The notes under the pieces were generated by a model. That model did no database searches. It was given only the letters and a program-made list of their open reading frames with translations, and was not told where the DNA came from. This document shows positions 14,177-20,511 of a stretch of 25,114 nucleotides of DNA, piece by piece. Every line of letters starts with the position of its first letter. The stretch's first letter is position 1. Source of the DNA: CAYMTV01 sp964393525 (lineage in GTDB: Bacteria > Patescibacteriota > Microgenomatia > Daviesbacterales > UBA10151); the NCBI GenBank assembly GCA_964393525.1, contig CAYMTV010000013.1:1-25114 (forward strand), given 5' to 3'. A program made the position numbers and the translations under genes.

Positions 14177-14195
14177 AAGGAGGTGAGGTAAAATG
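14177..14195 (+). promoter_or_regulatory. Near-perfect Shine-Dalgarno of the small acidic protein
   Basis: AAGGAGGTGA (14177-14186) lies six bases before the ATG at 14193. It is fully complementary to a standard 16S 3' end and suggests high expression. Confidence 0.8.
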
Positions 14196-14411
14196 GCAAA
14201 AGATATAAGTCAAAAAGGAAATCTTTTAAAAGATGCACCCGAAGAAGCTAAAAACAAAGAAGGACAGGGATTAGAGAGTGGAAATATCCCAATAGAAGAT
14301 GAAAAATATTACAGTCAAATATCGGGATTAGATGGAGCAGAAAATCAGAATCAGTTAGAGGGAAGCTTTAGGGAAGAGGAATCAGAGGGAGATGATGTCC
14401 AGGGGGCCTAG
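14193..14411 (+). CDS. Small acidic, probably disordered protein of unknown function
   Basis: 72 aa, no family recognised. It is rich in Glu, Asp, Gln, Asn and Gly with almost no aromatic or large hydrophobic residues, no cysteine, no signal peptide and no membrane segment, so it is likely intrinsically disordered and cytoplasmic. The reading frame is supported mainly by its exceptionally good Shine-Dalgarno and clean spacing. Its composition loosely recalls small stress-associated hydrophilic proteins, but no motif supports naming one. The phosphoribosyltransferase gene starts 46 bases downstream and may share its transcript. Confidence 0.75.
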   Translation: MAKDISQKGNLLKDAPEEAKNKEGQGLESGNIPIEDEKYYSQISGLDGAENQNQLEGSFREEESEGDDVQGA

Positions 14412-14457
14412 AAATTTTGGGATAGTGTAGGTTAGAATTGCCAAAAAGGGGTTTTAA

Positions 14458-15084
14458 ATGTTTGCTAATCGTGCAACTGCCGGTGTTAAACTGGCTGAAA
14501 AATTAAAAAAAATAAAATTTACAAATCCTTTAATTTTGGCTTTACCAAGAGGAGGAGTACCAGTTGGATTTGAAATAGCCAAAAGGCTTAAGACCCCTTT
14601 AGAAGTGATAGTTGCCAGAAAAATCGGCAGTCCGAATAATCCTGAACTGGGTGTTGGTGCAATTTCTGAGGAGGGCAATATTGTATTGGATAGGGGATTA
14701 ATCGGCTTTTTAGGGATTTCCGATTTGGAGTTAAGAAAGATTATTACATCCGAAAATGAAGAGCTACAAAGAAGAATTAATTTATACCGCAAAGGAAAAA
14801 AAATTGGAGGTTTATCCAAGTTTGAGGTAATTTTAGTAGATGACGGTTTGGCTACAGGGGGTACGGCCAAAGCAGCAGTAAAGTTTATAAAAACCAAGAA
14901 ACCAAAAAAACTAATATTTGCCTCGCCTATAGGTTCCAGAGAAATTGTAGAAAGCATTAAAAAAATGGTTGACGATATTGTCATTTTGGATATAGCAGAC
15001 GGACTAGGATCAATTGGAGCCTGGTATCGGGATTTTAAGCAGTTAACAGATAAGGAGGTTTTAGAAATTCTTAAAAGGAGGTAA
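14458..15084 (+). CDS. Phosphoribosyltransferase-domain protein (COG1926 type)
   Basis: 208 aa. Visible: LALPRGGVPVGFEIAKRLKTPLEVIVARKIGSPNNPELGVGAI (27-69), typical of the predicted phosphoribosyltransferases of this group, and the PRPP-binding loop VILVDDGLATGGTAKAAV (124-141) with the two adjacent acidic residues. A helical insertion (about 80-118) forms the hood region. Members bind PRPP or a ribose-5-phosphate; the physiological substrate is unknown. It has a modest AAGGGG Shine-Dalgarno ten bases before the ATG. It is followed by the hairpin-rich gap at 15085-15354. Confidence 0.85.
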   Translation: MFANRATAGVKLAEKLKKIKFTNPLILALPRGGVPVGFEIAKRLKTPLEVIVARKIGSPNNPELGVGAISEEGNIVLDRGLIGFLGISDLELRKIITSENEELQRRINLYRKGKKIGGLSKFEVILVDDGLATGGTAKAAVKFIKTKKPKKLIFASPIGSREIVESIKKMVDDIVILDIADGLGSIGAWYRDFKQLTDKEVLEILKRR

Positions 15085-15354
15085 GCTAGGTTAATGTTAT
15101 AACCGCTTCTCCAAAAGCGGCTAATCGCGGTTTATCTGCGATATAACCGCTTCTCCAAAACCCCGGACTATTGCAATTTGCAAAGCAAATTGGGTGTATT
15201 GTCCGGGTGATGTAGGCGAAGCAAAGGTTAAAGCTTCCGCGGCCAATAAGCTGCGAAGCGGTTTAAGCTTACAATTTGAGCAAAGCGAAAATTGAGATTA
15301 CAATCACAGAAAACCGCGGACTTAAAGTCCGCGGAAGCTTATACTTTTGGGGCA
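15085..15354. repeat. Intergenic region packed with inverted and direct repeats
   Basis: No credible gene in these 270 bases. Elements in order: hairpin CCGCTT/AAGCGG (15103-15120); hairpin ATCGC/GCGAT (15124-15142); an 18-bp direct repeat ATAACCGCTTCTCCAAAA at 15099-15116 and 15143-15160; a long hairpin CCCGGAC/GTCCGGG (15162-15207) holding an inner perfect CAATTTGC-AAA-GCAAATTG; GAAGC/GCTTC (15218-15236); a degenerate copy CAATTT...AAATTG (about 15272-15292); and a perfect palindrome CCGCGGACTT-A-AAGTCCGCGG (15314-15334). The words GCGAAGC and GCAAAGC recur. There is no T-run after any hairpin except weak ones, so these are not plain terminators. Confidence 0.8.
15314..15334. repeat. 21-bp palindrome upstream of msrB
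   Basis: Arms CCGCGGACTT and AAGTCCGCGG around a single A. On an RNA it would need a larger loop; on DNA it could be an operator or a cruciform. It ends 20 bases before the msrB ATG and lies next to a possible -10 box (TATACT, 15340-15345). Confidence 0.75.
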
Positions 15355-15780
15355 ATGACAGAAAGTACGATGAAAGTAGACCCTAAAAAACTTGAAGAGC
15401 TCAAAAAAAAGTTATCCAAGGAGCAATATAATATCTGTTTTCTGAAGGGTACAGAACCGCCCTTTTCCGGTAAATACAATGATAACCATGAGCCGGGGAT
15501 GTATGTTTGCGTTGTTTGTAAAACCAAATTGTTTGATTCTGATGCCAAGTTTGATTCAGGAACTGGTTGGCCTTCGTTTGATAAACCGGTTCAAAATAAG
15601 GATATCATTGTTGAAGACGATTACAGTTTAGGCATGCATAGAATAGGGGTGAATTGTGCCAAGTGCGGAGCACACATTGGGCATGTATTTGATGATGGTC
15701 CAACTCCTACAGGCAAAAGGTATTGTTTAAACTCTCTTGCTTTGGATTTCATCCCCAAAAAAGGTAAACAAAGTAAATAA
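15355..15780 (+). CDS. msrB: Peptide methionine-(R)-sulfoxide reductase MsrB
   Basis: 141 aa. Reduces R-methionine sulfoxide in proteins. The domain is complete: LSKEQYNICFLKGTEPPFSGKY, zinc pair Cys52/Cys55 (CVVC), DSGTGWPSFDKPV (67-79), zinc pair Cys101/Cys104 (CAKC), GHVFDDGPTPTGKRYCLNSLALDF with catalytic Cys124. The frame is open upstream to 15292, but that stretch reads through the hairpin-rich intergenic repeat. ATG at 15355 (or 15370) precedes the conserved region by the usual distance and follows TATACT by nine bases. Without a signal peptide it acts in the cytoplasm. No MsrA is nearby. Confidence 0.95.
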   Translation: MTESTMKVDPKKLEELKKKLSKEQYNICFLKGTEPPFSGKYNDNHEPGMYVCVVCKTKLFDSDAKFDSGTGWPSFDKPVQNKDIIVEDDYSLGMHRIGVNCAKCGAHIGHVFDDGPTPTGKRYCLNSLALDFIPKKGKQSK

Positions 15781-15789
15781 GCTTTAACT

Positions 15790-15833
15790 TTGTGATATCA
15801 CAACTAGTATGCACGTGCAGACAGTTTGCGCAA
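15790..15833. repeat. Three consecutive perfect palindromes between convergent genes
   Basis: TTGTGATATCACAA (15790-15803), TGCACGTGCA (15810-15819) and TTGCGCAA (15826-15833) lie in the 69-base gap between msrB and the convergent dehydrogenase gene. None has a T-run. The first contains Crp-like half-sites (TGTGA/TCACA) but with a 2-base rather than 6-base centre. Confidence 0.7.
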
Positions 15834-15849
15834 TAGGCGGTTTGATGGC

Positions 15850-16827
15850 CTATGATTTAACAATATTTTGGGGGGAACCTTCTAGAAAGCTTTTAACATT
15901 TTCAACTGTTGTTTGCAAAATTCTTTGTTCAGCCTCTTTTGTCTGAAATGCCGTATGGGGAGTAATTAGGACATTGTCCATCTTCATTAATTTATGGTTT
16001 AAAACCTCTATCCTTGAATCATCCTCGGTCGCATTGGTTAATTCTCCTTCCTCTTCTAAAACATCCAAAGCGGCTTGAGAAATTATCCCATCCTCCAATG
16101 CTTTAACTAAAACTTTGGTTTTGATGATATTCCCCCGGGAAGTATTAATTAAGACAGCCCCTTTTTTAAAATGGGAGATGGTTTCTTCATTTATCATATG
16201 GACAGTTGTGGGAAGTGCCGGGACATGCAAAGTTATGATGTCAGAACTTTTTAAAAGCTCTTCTAAGCCGACATAGGCAAAATCCAGTTTTTTGGACAAC
16301 TCGTCATTTGGGTAAGTATCATAAGCGTAAACTTTCATATCAAATCCTTTAGCAATTTTAATGACGTGAGACCCGATCTTGCCTGTACCAATCACCCCAA
16401 GTGTTTTTCTCTGCAAATCAAACCCCATAAGTCCGCGGTAATTAAATTTCTCCGTAGTTTTAACCCGGTTGGCTGCTTTATAAATGTTTCTTGAAATAGC
16501 AAGCAGTAAAGCAAAAGTAAATTCAGCCACAGTTTCTTCTCCGTAAGCGGGGACATTGCAAACAACAATGTCGCGTCTTTGTGCTTCCTTTAAATCAATG
16601 TGGTCAAAGCCGGTTGTTCTGGTAGCAATTAATTTTAAATTGGGCAGTTTTTCCATGACCTTTTGGTCAATTTCTGAGCCGGCATGGGTGGAAATGATTT
16701 CCAAGTCAGTATCTTCTAAATCTTCAGAAGTTAATATGTTTTTTGAAAAGAAAAGTTCATGTTCTGAAAGGAATTGCCTAAAAAAATCCTCCTCTTCGCC
16801 TTTTATCTCAAAAAAGCCAATTTTCAT
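15850..16827 (-). CDS. D-isomer-specific 2-hydroxyacid dehydrogenase (D-lactate dehydrogenase-like)
   Basis: 325 aa, cytoplasmic, NAD-dependent. N-terminal catalytic subdomain with ATRTTGFDHIDL (68-79) and NVPAYGEETVAEF; central Rossmann domain with GTGKIG (147-152) and YDTYP, Asp170 favouring NAD over NADP; NTSRGNII with the substrate-binding Arg231; the acidic relay residue in the DVLEEEGEL segment; and TPHTAF with catalytic His291. Overall it is closest to fermentative D-lactate dehydrogenases that reduce pyruvate to recycle NADH, though other 2-oxoacids are possible. It is divergent from the AlkD-type gene with only 31 bases between starts, a gap centred on TGTTAACA. TAACAT and TAAAAT lie nine and four bases before the ATG. 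Confidence 0.92.
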   Translation of the reverse strand: MKIGFFEIKGEEEDFFRQFLSEHELFFSKNILTSEDLEDTDLEIISTHAGSEIDQKVMEKLPNLKLIATRTTGFDHIDLKEAQRRDIVVCNVPAYGEETVAEFTFALLLAISRNIYKAANRVKTTEKFNYRGLMGFDLQRKTLGVIGTGKIGSHVIKIAKGFDMKVYAYDTYPNDELSKKLDFAYVGLEELLKSSDIITLHVPALPTTVHMINEETISHFKKGAVLINTSRGNIIKTKVLVKALEDGIISQAALDVLEEEGELTNATEDDSRIEVLNHKLMKMDNVLITPHTAFQTKEAEQRILQTTVENVKSFLEGSPQNIVKS

Positions 16828-16858
16828 ATCAATTTTATGTTAACATCTTTTAAAATAT

Positions 16859-17578
16859 ATGTCATTGCTAAAGCTTAAAGAAGATTTAAAAGAAGTTACT
16901 GATTTAAAGAAAGCTAAATTTCTGCAAAGGTTTTTTAAAACAGGTGAAGGACAATATGGATATGGAGATCTCTTTATTGGGATAACGGTCCCGCAGTTAA
17001 GAGTATTTTCCAAAAATTATCAGGCCCTGCTTTTGGAGGATGTTATTTTGCTGTTAAGATCTAAAATACACGAAGAAAGACTGCTGGCTCTTTTTATCCT
17101 GGTTGACAAATTTAAAAAGGGAAGCGATGAGGAAAGAAAAAATATCTTTGATTTCTACTTAAATAACACCCACCACATTAATAACTGGGACCTAGTGGAT
17201 TCTTCAGCAGATAAGATCGTAGGAGAATATCTGATTAATAAAGATCGTGAAATATTATTAAAGCTTGCAACATCAAAAGACCTTTGGGAAAGAAGAATTG
17301 CAATTATGGCGACCTATCAATTTATCAAAAAAAACAGTGAGTCTGAGTGGACCCTAAAGATTGCTGAAATACTTGTTAGAGACCCTCATGATCTTATTCA
17401 AAAAGCAGTGGGATGGATGCTAAGGGAGGTAGGTAAAAGATGCTCGGAAATGGTGGAGGAGGAATTCCTAAAAAAGCACCTCAGGCAAATGCCAAGAACT
17501 ATGCTTCGCTATGCAACAGAAAGGTTTCCTAAGGATAAAAGGCAAAGTTATTTAAAAAATCAAACCTCGGGGGTTTGA
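16859..17578 (+). CDS. AlkD-type DNA alkylation repair glycosylase
   Basis: 239 aa, all helical HEAT-like repeats. AlkD-type enzymes excise 3-methyl- and 7-methyl-purines without base flipping. Visible: FKTGEGQYGYGDLFIGITVPQLR (26-48), NNWDLVDSSADKIVG (108-122) with the conserved Trp110 and Asp114, DLWERRIAIMATYQFI (141-156), HDLIQKAVGWMLREVGKR (177-194) with Trp186, and MPRTMLRYATERFP. The last six codons and the stop (NQTSGV-stop) are encoded by one copy of the REP-like palindrome, so the native C-terminus was probably altered when that element arrived. Divergent from the dehydrogenase. No Shine-Dalgarno. Confidence 0.92.
   Translation: MSLLKLKEDLKEVTDLKKAKFLQRFFKTGEGQYGYGDLFIGITVPQLRVFSKNYQALLLEDVILLLRSKIHEERLLALFILVDKFKKGSDEERKNIFDFYLNNTHHINNWDLVDSSADKIVGEYLINKDREILLKLATSKDLWERRIAIMATYQFIKKNSESEWTLKIAEILVRDPHDLIQKAVGWMLREVGKRCSEMVEEEFLKKHLRQMPRTMLRYATERFPKDKRQSYLKNQTSGV
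17559..17578. repeat. REP-like palindrome, copy 2 (left of RAYT)
   Basis: Arms ATCAAACC and GGTTTGA around TCGGG. It forms the last codons and stop of the AlkD-type gene and lies 27 bases before the RAYT start. Same orientation as copies 1 and 3. Confidence 0.85.
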
Positions 17579-17605
17579 CATAACGGCCCGTTGGATTTAG
17601 GATTA

Positions 17606-18253
17606 ATGAAAGTGCCGTACCGGACAATTCCTTTAGTAAATAACAATTTTTATCATGTATTTAATCGAGGAGTAGAAAAAAGGAGGATTTTTACGAATCC
17701 CAAAGATTTCAACCGTTTCGTTGAGGCAATGTTTTATTATCAATTTTCTAATCCAAAGCCTAGTTTTTCTTTATACCGGCGGTTTAGGAATCAATCATTT
17801 GATCAAAACCCAAAGATTGTAGATGTAATTTGCTATTGTTTAATGCCTAATCATTTCCATCTACTTTTAAGACAACTAGTTGAAAATGGAATCTCGGAAT
17901 TTATTGGAAAACTAACAAATGGTTATTCAAAATATTTCAACATAAAAAATAACAGGGTAGGTTCATTATTCCAAGGCCAGTTTAAAGTAGCAATGATAGA
18001 GACTGATGAACAATTAATTCATGTTTCCCGTTATATTCACCTTAATCCATTTGTCGCAGAGTTAACTCAATCAATAGAAGAATATAGATACTCGTCTTGG
18101 GGTGAATATATAAACAAAACAACTAAATACCTGTGTGATACTAAAACAGTGATTAATCTATTTAGCTCACCAGAACATTACAAGCAGTTTGTATTTGATC
18201 AATCGGATTATGGTCTCACCCTAGAAAAAATAAAACACTTACTACATGAGTAA
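17606..18253 (+). CDS. REP-associated tyrosine transposase (IS200-like Y1/HUH)
   Basis: 215 aa from the ATG at 17606 (a TTG at 17591 in frame only adds DLGL-like residues and is less likely). Visible: FYHVFNRGVEKRRIF (15-29), YCLMPNHFHLLLRQ (77-90) with the HUH metal pair His83/His85, a downstream helix NGYSKYFNIKN (105-115) supplying the nucleophilic tyrosine (Tyr107 or Tyr110), RVGSLFQGQFKV (117-128), YIHLNP and YRYSSW. This is the RAYT pattern. It cuts and joins single-stranded DNA at hairpins. The gene is intact and flanked at once by the palindromes described, two bases separating its stop from the right one. Composition is similar to neighbours apart from AT-richness. Confidence 0.92.
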   Translation: MKVPYRTIPLVNNNFYHVFNRGVEKRRIFTNPKDFNRFVEAMFYYQFSNPKPSFSLYRRFRNQSFDQNPKIVDVICYCLMPNHFHLLLRQLVENGISEFIGKLTNGYSKYFNIKNNRVGSLFQGQFKVAMIETDEQLIHVSRYIHLNPFVAELTQSIEEYRYSSWGEYINKTTKYLCDTKTVINLFSSPEHYKQFVFDQSDYGLTLEKIKHLLHE

Positions 18254-18255
18254 CA

Positions 18256-18280
18256 ATATCAAACCTCGGGGGTTTGATAT
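18256..18280. repeat. REP-like palindrome, copy 3 (right of RAYT)
   Basis: The longest copy: arms ATATCAAACC and GGTTTGATAT (10 bp) around TCGGG. It starts two bases after the RAYT stop and its last bases (AT of GATAT) form the start codon region of the next gene (ATG at 18279). Confidence 0.85.
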
Positions 18281-18845
18281 GACTGATGTTATGAATCAAA
18301 TTTTTGATAGAGCTTTGGGAATACCATATGACCAAATTTTTGAAAAAGCAGCCGGTGGAGAAATACAAGACAGTGTCCTGGCCGGATCAAAAAGAGAAAT
18401 AAATTATCTCTTGCTTCCAGATCAATTCAGAATATGGGATCCTCAAAGACCTGATTTATATATGTCGGCATCAATCCGTTTAACCAAAGGTGAAAGATTT
18501 GCAAACTTTCAGTTTGTAACAAGACCCGGGGTTGTTCAAGACGGGTTGGCTTCTGAGAGACACCCGGATATGGTACCTAAGCAATTTGTCGGTGTTGTTT
18601 TAGAAAAGTTTCCCTATACTTCTGCTATTGAAGTAGTGTGGAACTGGTGTTATCCGGAGTTTAACTTTGGTCCTTTTGTCGGGGCTTATTTAAAATCCGC
18701 TGATAAAATTCAGGCGGCCCGTTCAACCAGGTCAGCTCAAGTTTACGCTCCTTTTGGTTTCGCCGTAAGAAATACTGAAGATGTCTGTATTGACCCGGAT
18801 TCTACTAACATCCAGGTAGTCAGAGCCATTTTTCGCAAAATTTAA
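18279..18845 (+). CDS. Conserved-looking protein of unknown function
   Basis: 188 aa from the ATG at 18279. The frame is open to ATG 18246, but the extra eleven codons read through the palindrome (NNIKPRGFD), so the later start is preferred. No family recognised. It is soluble, with no signal peptide or membrane helix, and has many aromatic residues in the second half (VVWNWCYPEFNFGPFVGAYLK) and beta-strand-like segments (INYLLLPDQFRIWDPQRPDLYMSASIRLTKGERFANFQFVTRPG). Two cysteines, no metal or nucleotide motif. Good coding character and length support a real gene. Before insertion of the RAYT unit it may have directly followed the AlkD-type gene. Confidence 0.75.
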   Translation: MTDVMNQIFDRALGIPYDQIFEKAAGGEIQDSVLAGSKREINYLLLPDQFRIWDPQRPDLYMSASIRLTKGERFANFQFVTRPGVVQDGLASERHPDMVPKQFVGVVLEKFPYTSAIEVVWNWCYPEFNFGPFVGAYLKSADKIQAARSTRSAQVYAPFGFAVRNTEDVCIDPDSTNIQVVRAIFRKI

Positions 18846-18854
18846 AGCATCACA

Positions 18855-18883
18855 TTTACTTTTAGGCACTTTTTAGATATATT
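18855..18883 (+). promoter_or_regulatory. Leaderless-type promoter of the malic enzyme gene
   Basis: TTTACT (18855-18860), 17-bp spacer, TATATT (18878-18883), six bases to the ATG at 18890. No Shine-Dalgarno. Confidence 0.55.
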
Positions 18884-18889
18884 TGTGGG

Positions 18890-20026
18890 ATGGATTTGAA
18901 AAAAGAGGCATTAAAATTTCATGCTAAAAATAAAGGAAAAATTGGGACTGCAGTTTTAGCGCCTATTAAGACCCCTTATGATCTGACTTTAGCCTATACC
19001 CCGGGAGTTGCTGAAGTTGCCAAAGTAATTCAAAAAGATAAAGAAGAAAGCTATCAATATACTATTAAAGGGCATACAGTGGCAGTAGTATCCGATGGCT
19101 CAGCGGTTTTGGGTTTGGGTAATGTTGGCCCGGAAGCGGCCCAGCCAATTATGGAGGGGAAATGCGCAATCTTTAAGACCTTTGGAGATGTTGACGCTTT
19201 TCCTATTTGTCTTAATACCCAGGATCCCCAGGAAATAATTAAAGCGGTAAAATTACTCGCACCTGTTTTTGGCGGGGTTAATCTGGAGGATATAGCTGCC
19301 CCAAAATGTTTTGAAATAGAAGAAGCTTTACAGGATTTGGGGATTCCGGTAATGCATGATGATCAGCATGGTACAGCAATACTAGTTTTAGCAGGATTAA
19401 TTAATGCAGCAAAGGTCGCAGGTAAAACTATTGATTCTCTTAAAATAGTAATTTCCGGTGCGGGAGCAGCCGGACATGCCACAGCCAAACTTTTAAAAGA
19501 CATGGTAAGAGATGTCATAGTTTTGGACAGCAAAGGAATTATTGAACCGGAAAGGACGGATTTAGATCCATACAAAAAACATCTGGCAGAGTTTACTAAT
19601 AAAAATAAAATTAAAGGTGATCTAAAAACCGCACTTGCCGGAGCAGATGTGTTTTTAGGGGTTTCCGCCCCAAATGTTGCGACAGAGGATGACATCAGGG
19701 AGATGGCACATAAATCTATTGTTTTTGCCATGGCAAACCCAATTCCGGAGATCTTCCCTGATGAGGCCAAAAAAGGCGGGGCATATATTGTTGCAACAGG
19801 CAGATCTGATTTTCCAAATCAAATTAACAACAGCCTGGTTTTCCCAGGGGTATTTAAGGGGGCTTTGAAAGCCAGGGCAAAAAGAATAACTGATGAAATG
19901 AAGATAGCGGCGTCCGAAGGGTTAGCCGGACTGATAGAAAACCCGACTCCGGAAAAGATAATTCCAGGACCGTTTGACAAAGGTATTGCTGAAGCCGTAG
20001 CTTCGGCGGTTGAAAAATATGCTTAA
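18890..20026 (+). CDS. Malic enzyme (malate dehydrogenase, decarboxylating)
   Basis: 378 aa, the short bacterial/archaeal type without the C-terminal phosphotransacetylase domain. Converts malate to pyruvate and CO2 with reduction of NAD(P). Visible: LAYTPGVAEV with the catalytic Tyr36, VSDGSAVLGLGNVGPEAAQPIMEGK (67-91) with Lys91, the metal site GGVNLEDIAAPKCFEIE (Glu133, Asp134) and HDDQHGTAIL (Asp158), Rossmann GAGAAG (190-195) and MANPIPEI / GRSDFPNQINNSL near the C-terminus. Coenzyme preference cannot be told reliably. With the D-hydroxyacid dehydrogenase it supports pyruvate-centred fermentation. The next gene starts 55 bases downstream with its own leaderless-type promoter. Confidence 0.95.
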   Translation: MDLKKEALKFHAKNKGKIGTAVLAPIKTPYDLTLAYTPGVAEVAKVIQKDKEESYQYTIKGHTVAVVSDGSAVLGLGNVGPEAAQPIMEGKCAIFKTFGDVDAFPICLNTQDPQEIIKAVKLLAPVFGGVNLEDIAAPKCFEIEEALQDLGIPVMHDDQHGTAILVLAGLINAAKVAGKTIDSLKIVISGAGAAGHATAKLLKDMVRDVIVLDSKGIIEPERTDLDPYKKHLAEFTNKNKIKGDLKTALAGADVFLGVSAPNVATEDDIREMAHKSIVFAMANPIPEIFPDEAKKGGAYIVATGRSDFPNQINNSLVFPGVFKGALKARAKRITDEMKIAASEGLAGLIENPTPEKIIPGPFDKGIAEAVASAVEKYA

Positions 20027-20045
20027 ACTTTCTTCAAATAACTGC

Positions 20046-20074
20046 TTAAAGATCTTTTAGCGAAAGAGTAGAAT
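20046..20074 (+). promoter_or_regulatory. Leaderless-type promoter of the zincin-like gene
   Basis: TTAAAG (20046-20051), 17-bp spacer, TAGAAT (20069-20074), seven bases to the ATG at 20082. No Shine-Dalgarno. Confidence 0.5.
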
Positions 20075-20081
20075 TTCTCCC

Positions 20082-20456
20082 ATGAGAATAGAAGATTTTG
20101 AAGATATTGTTGATGAGGCGGTTGAAGATTTGCCTGATGATTTTAGGCAGGCTTTGGATAATGCCGGGATTGTAGTTGAGCTTTGGCCGACCGAGGAAGA
20201 AATGCAAAGAATCAAACTTCACCCAGGGAGTCTGTTATTTGGCTTGTATCAGGGAATCCCAAAAACAAAACGTGGCTCAAATTACTCGGCCCTGCCGGAT
20301 AAAATTTCAATTTTCATTGGCCCCATTTTAATGGTCTCAAAAAATCTGGAAGATGCAAAAGGGCGCATCAAAAAAACAGTACTTCATGAGATAGGCCATC
20401 ATTTTGGCATGAGCGAAGAAATGATCCGGGAAGCAGAGGAGAGTATCCTAAGTTAA
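20082..20456 (+). CDS. Zincin-like metallopeptidase-family protein (possibly pfam06262)
   Basis: 124 aa, soluble, no signal peptide. It opens with an acidic helix (RIEDFEDIVDEAVEDLPDDFRQALDNAGIVVELWP), then LFGLYQGIPKTKRGSNYSALPDKISIFIGPI, and ends with VLHEIGHHFGMSEEMI. The HEIGH motif (102-106) followed by HFGMSEE is a minimal zinc-protease site of the small zincins found in many bacteria. Activity has rarely been shown for this group and the target is unknown. It is 55 bases after malic enzyme and 55 before dsbA on the same strand. Confidence 0.85.
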   Translation: MRIEDFEDIVDEAVEDLPDDFRQALDNAGIVVELWPTEEEMQRIKLHPGSLLFGLYQGIPKTKRGSNYSALPDKISIFIGPILMVSKNLEDAKGRIKKTVLHEIGHHFGMSEEMIREAEESILS

Positions 20457-20478
20457 TTCTGTAATTATTATCACAGTG

Positions 20479-20484
20479 TATAAT
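20479..20484 (+). promoter_or_regulatory. -10 box TATAAT upstream of dsbA-like gene
   Basis: Consensus TATAAT 27 bases before the ATG at 20512, without a good -35 box. It would give a leader of about 20 nt. TAATAT nine bases before the ATG is an alternative. Confidence 0.45.
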
Positions 20485-20511
20485 ATTCTTTTGCATTAAT
20501 ATTTGCCCAAT

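Larger units (their letters stand above)
17559..18280 (+). mobile_element. RAYT (Y1 transposase) with flanking REP-like palindromes
   Basis: A 722-bp unit: palindrome, transposase gene, palindrome, with the same sequence and orientation at both ends. A related palindrome occurs alone at 3752-3772. This is the layout of a RAYT-REP system, in which a domesticated IS200-like single-strand transposase is associated with short palindromes spread through the genome. No target-site duplication is expected or seen. Confidence 0.75.

Noticed and set aside
14454..14984. Minus-strand reading frame opposite the phosphoribosyltransferase
   Set aside because: The plus strand encodes a recognisable PRPP-binding motif; the reverse frame is a compositional shadow.
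15292..15354. N-terminal extension of MsrB
   Set aside because: It would translate the perfect palindrome and other hairpins; the conserved domain begins after the ATG at 15355.
15085..15354. tRNA or rRNA gene in the hairpin-rich gap
   Set aside because: No cloverleaf with a TTC loop and acceptor stem could be fitted; the hairpins are separate and have loops of the wrong sizes.
18246..18278. Earlier ATG of the unknown protein
   Set aside because: The extra codons are the REP-like palindrome; the ATG at 18279 is directly after it.
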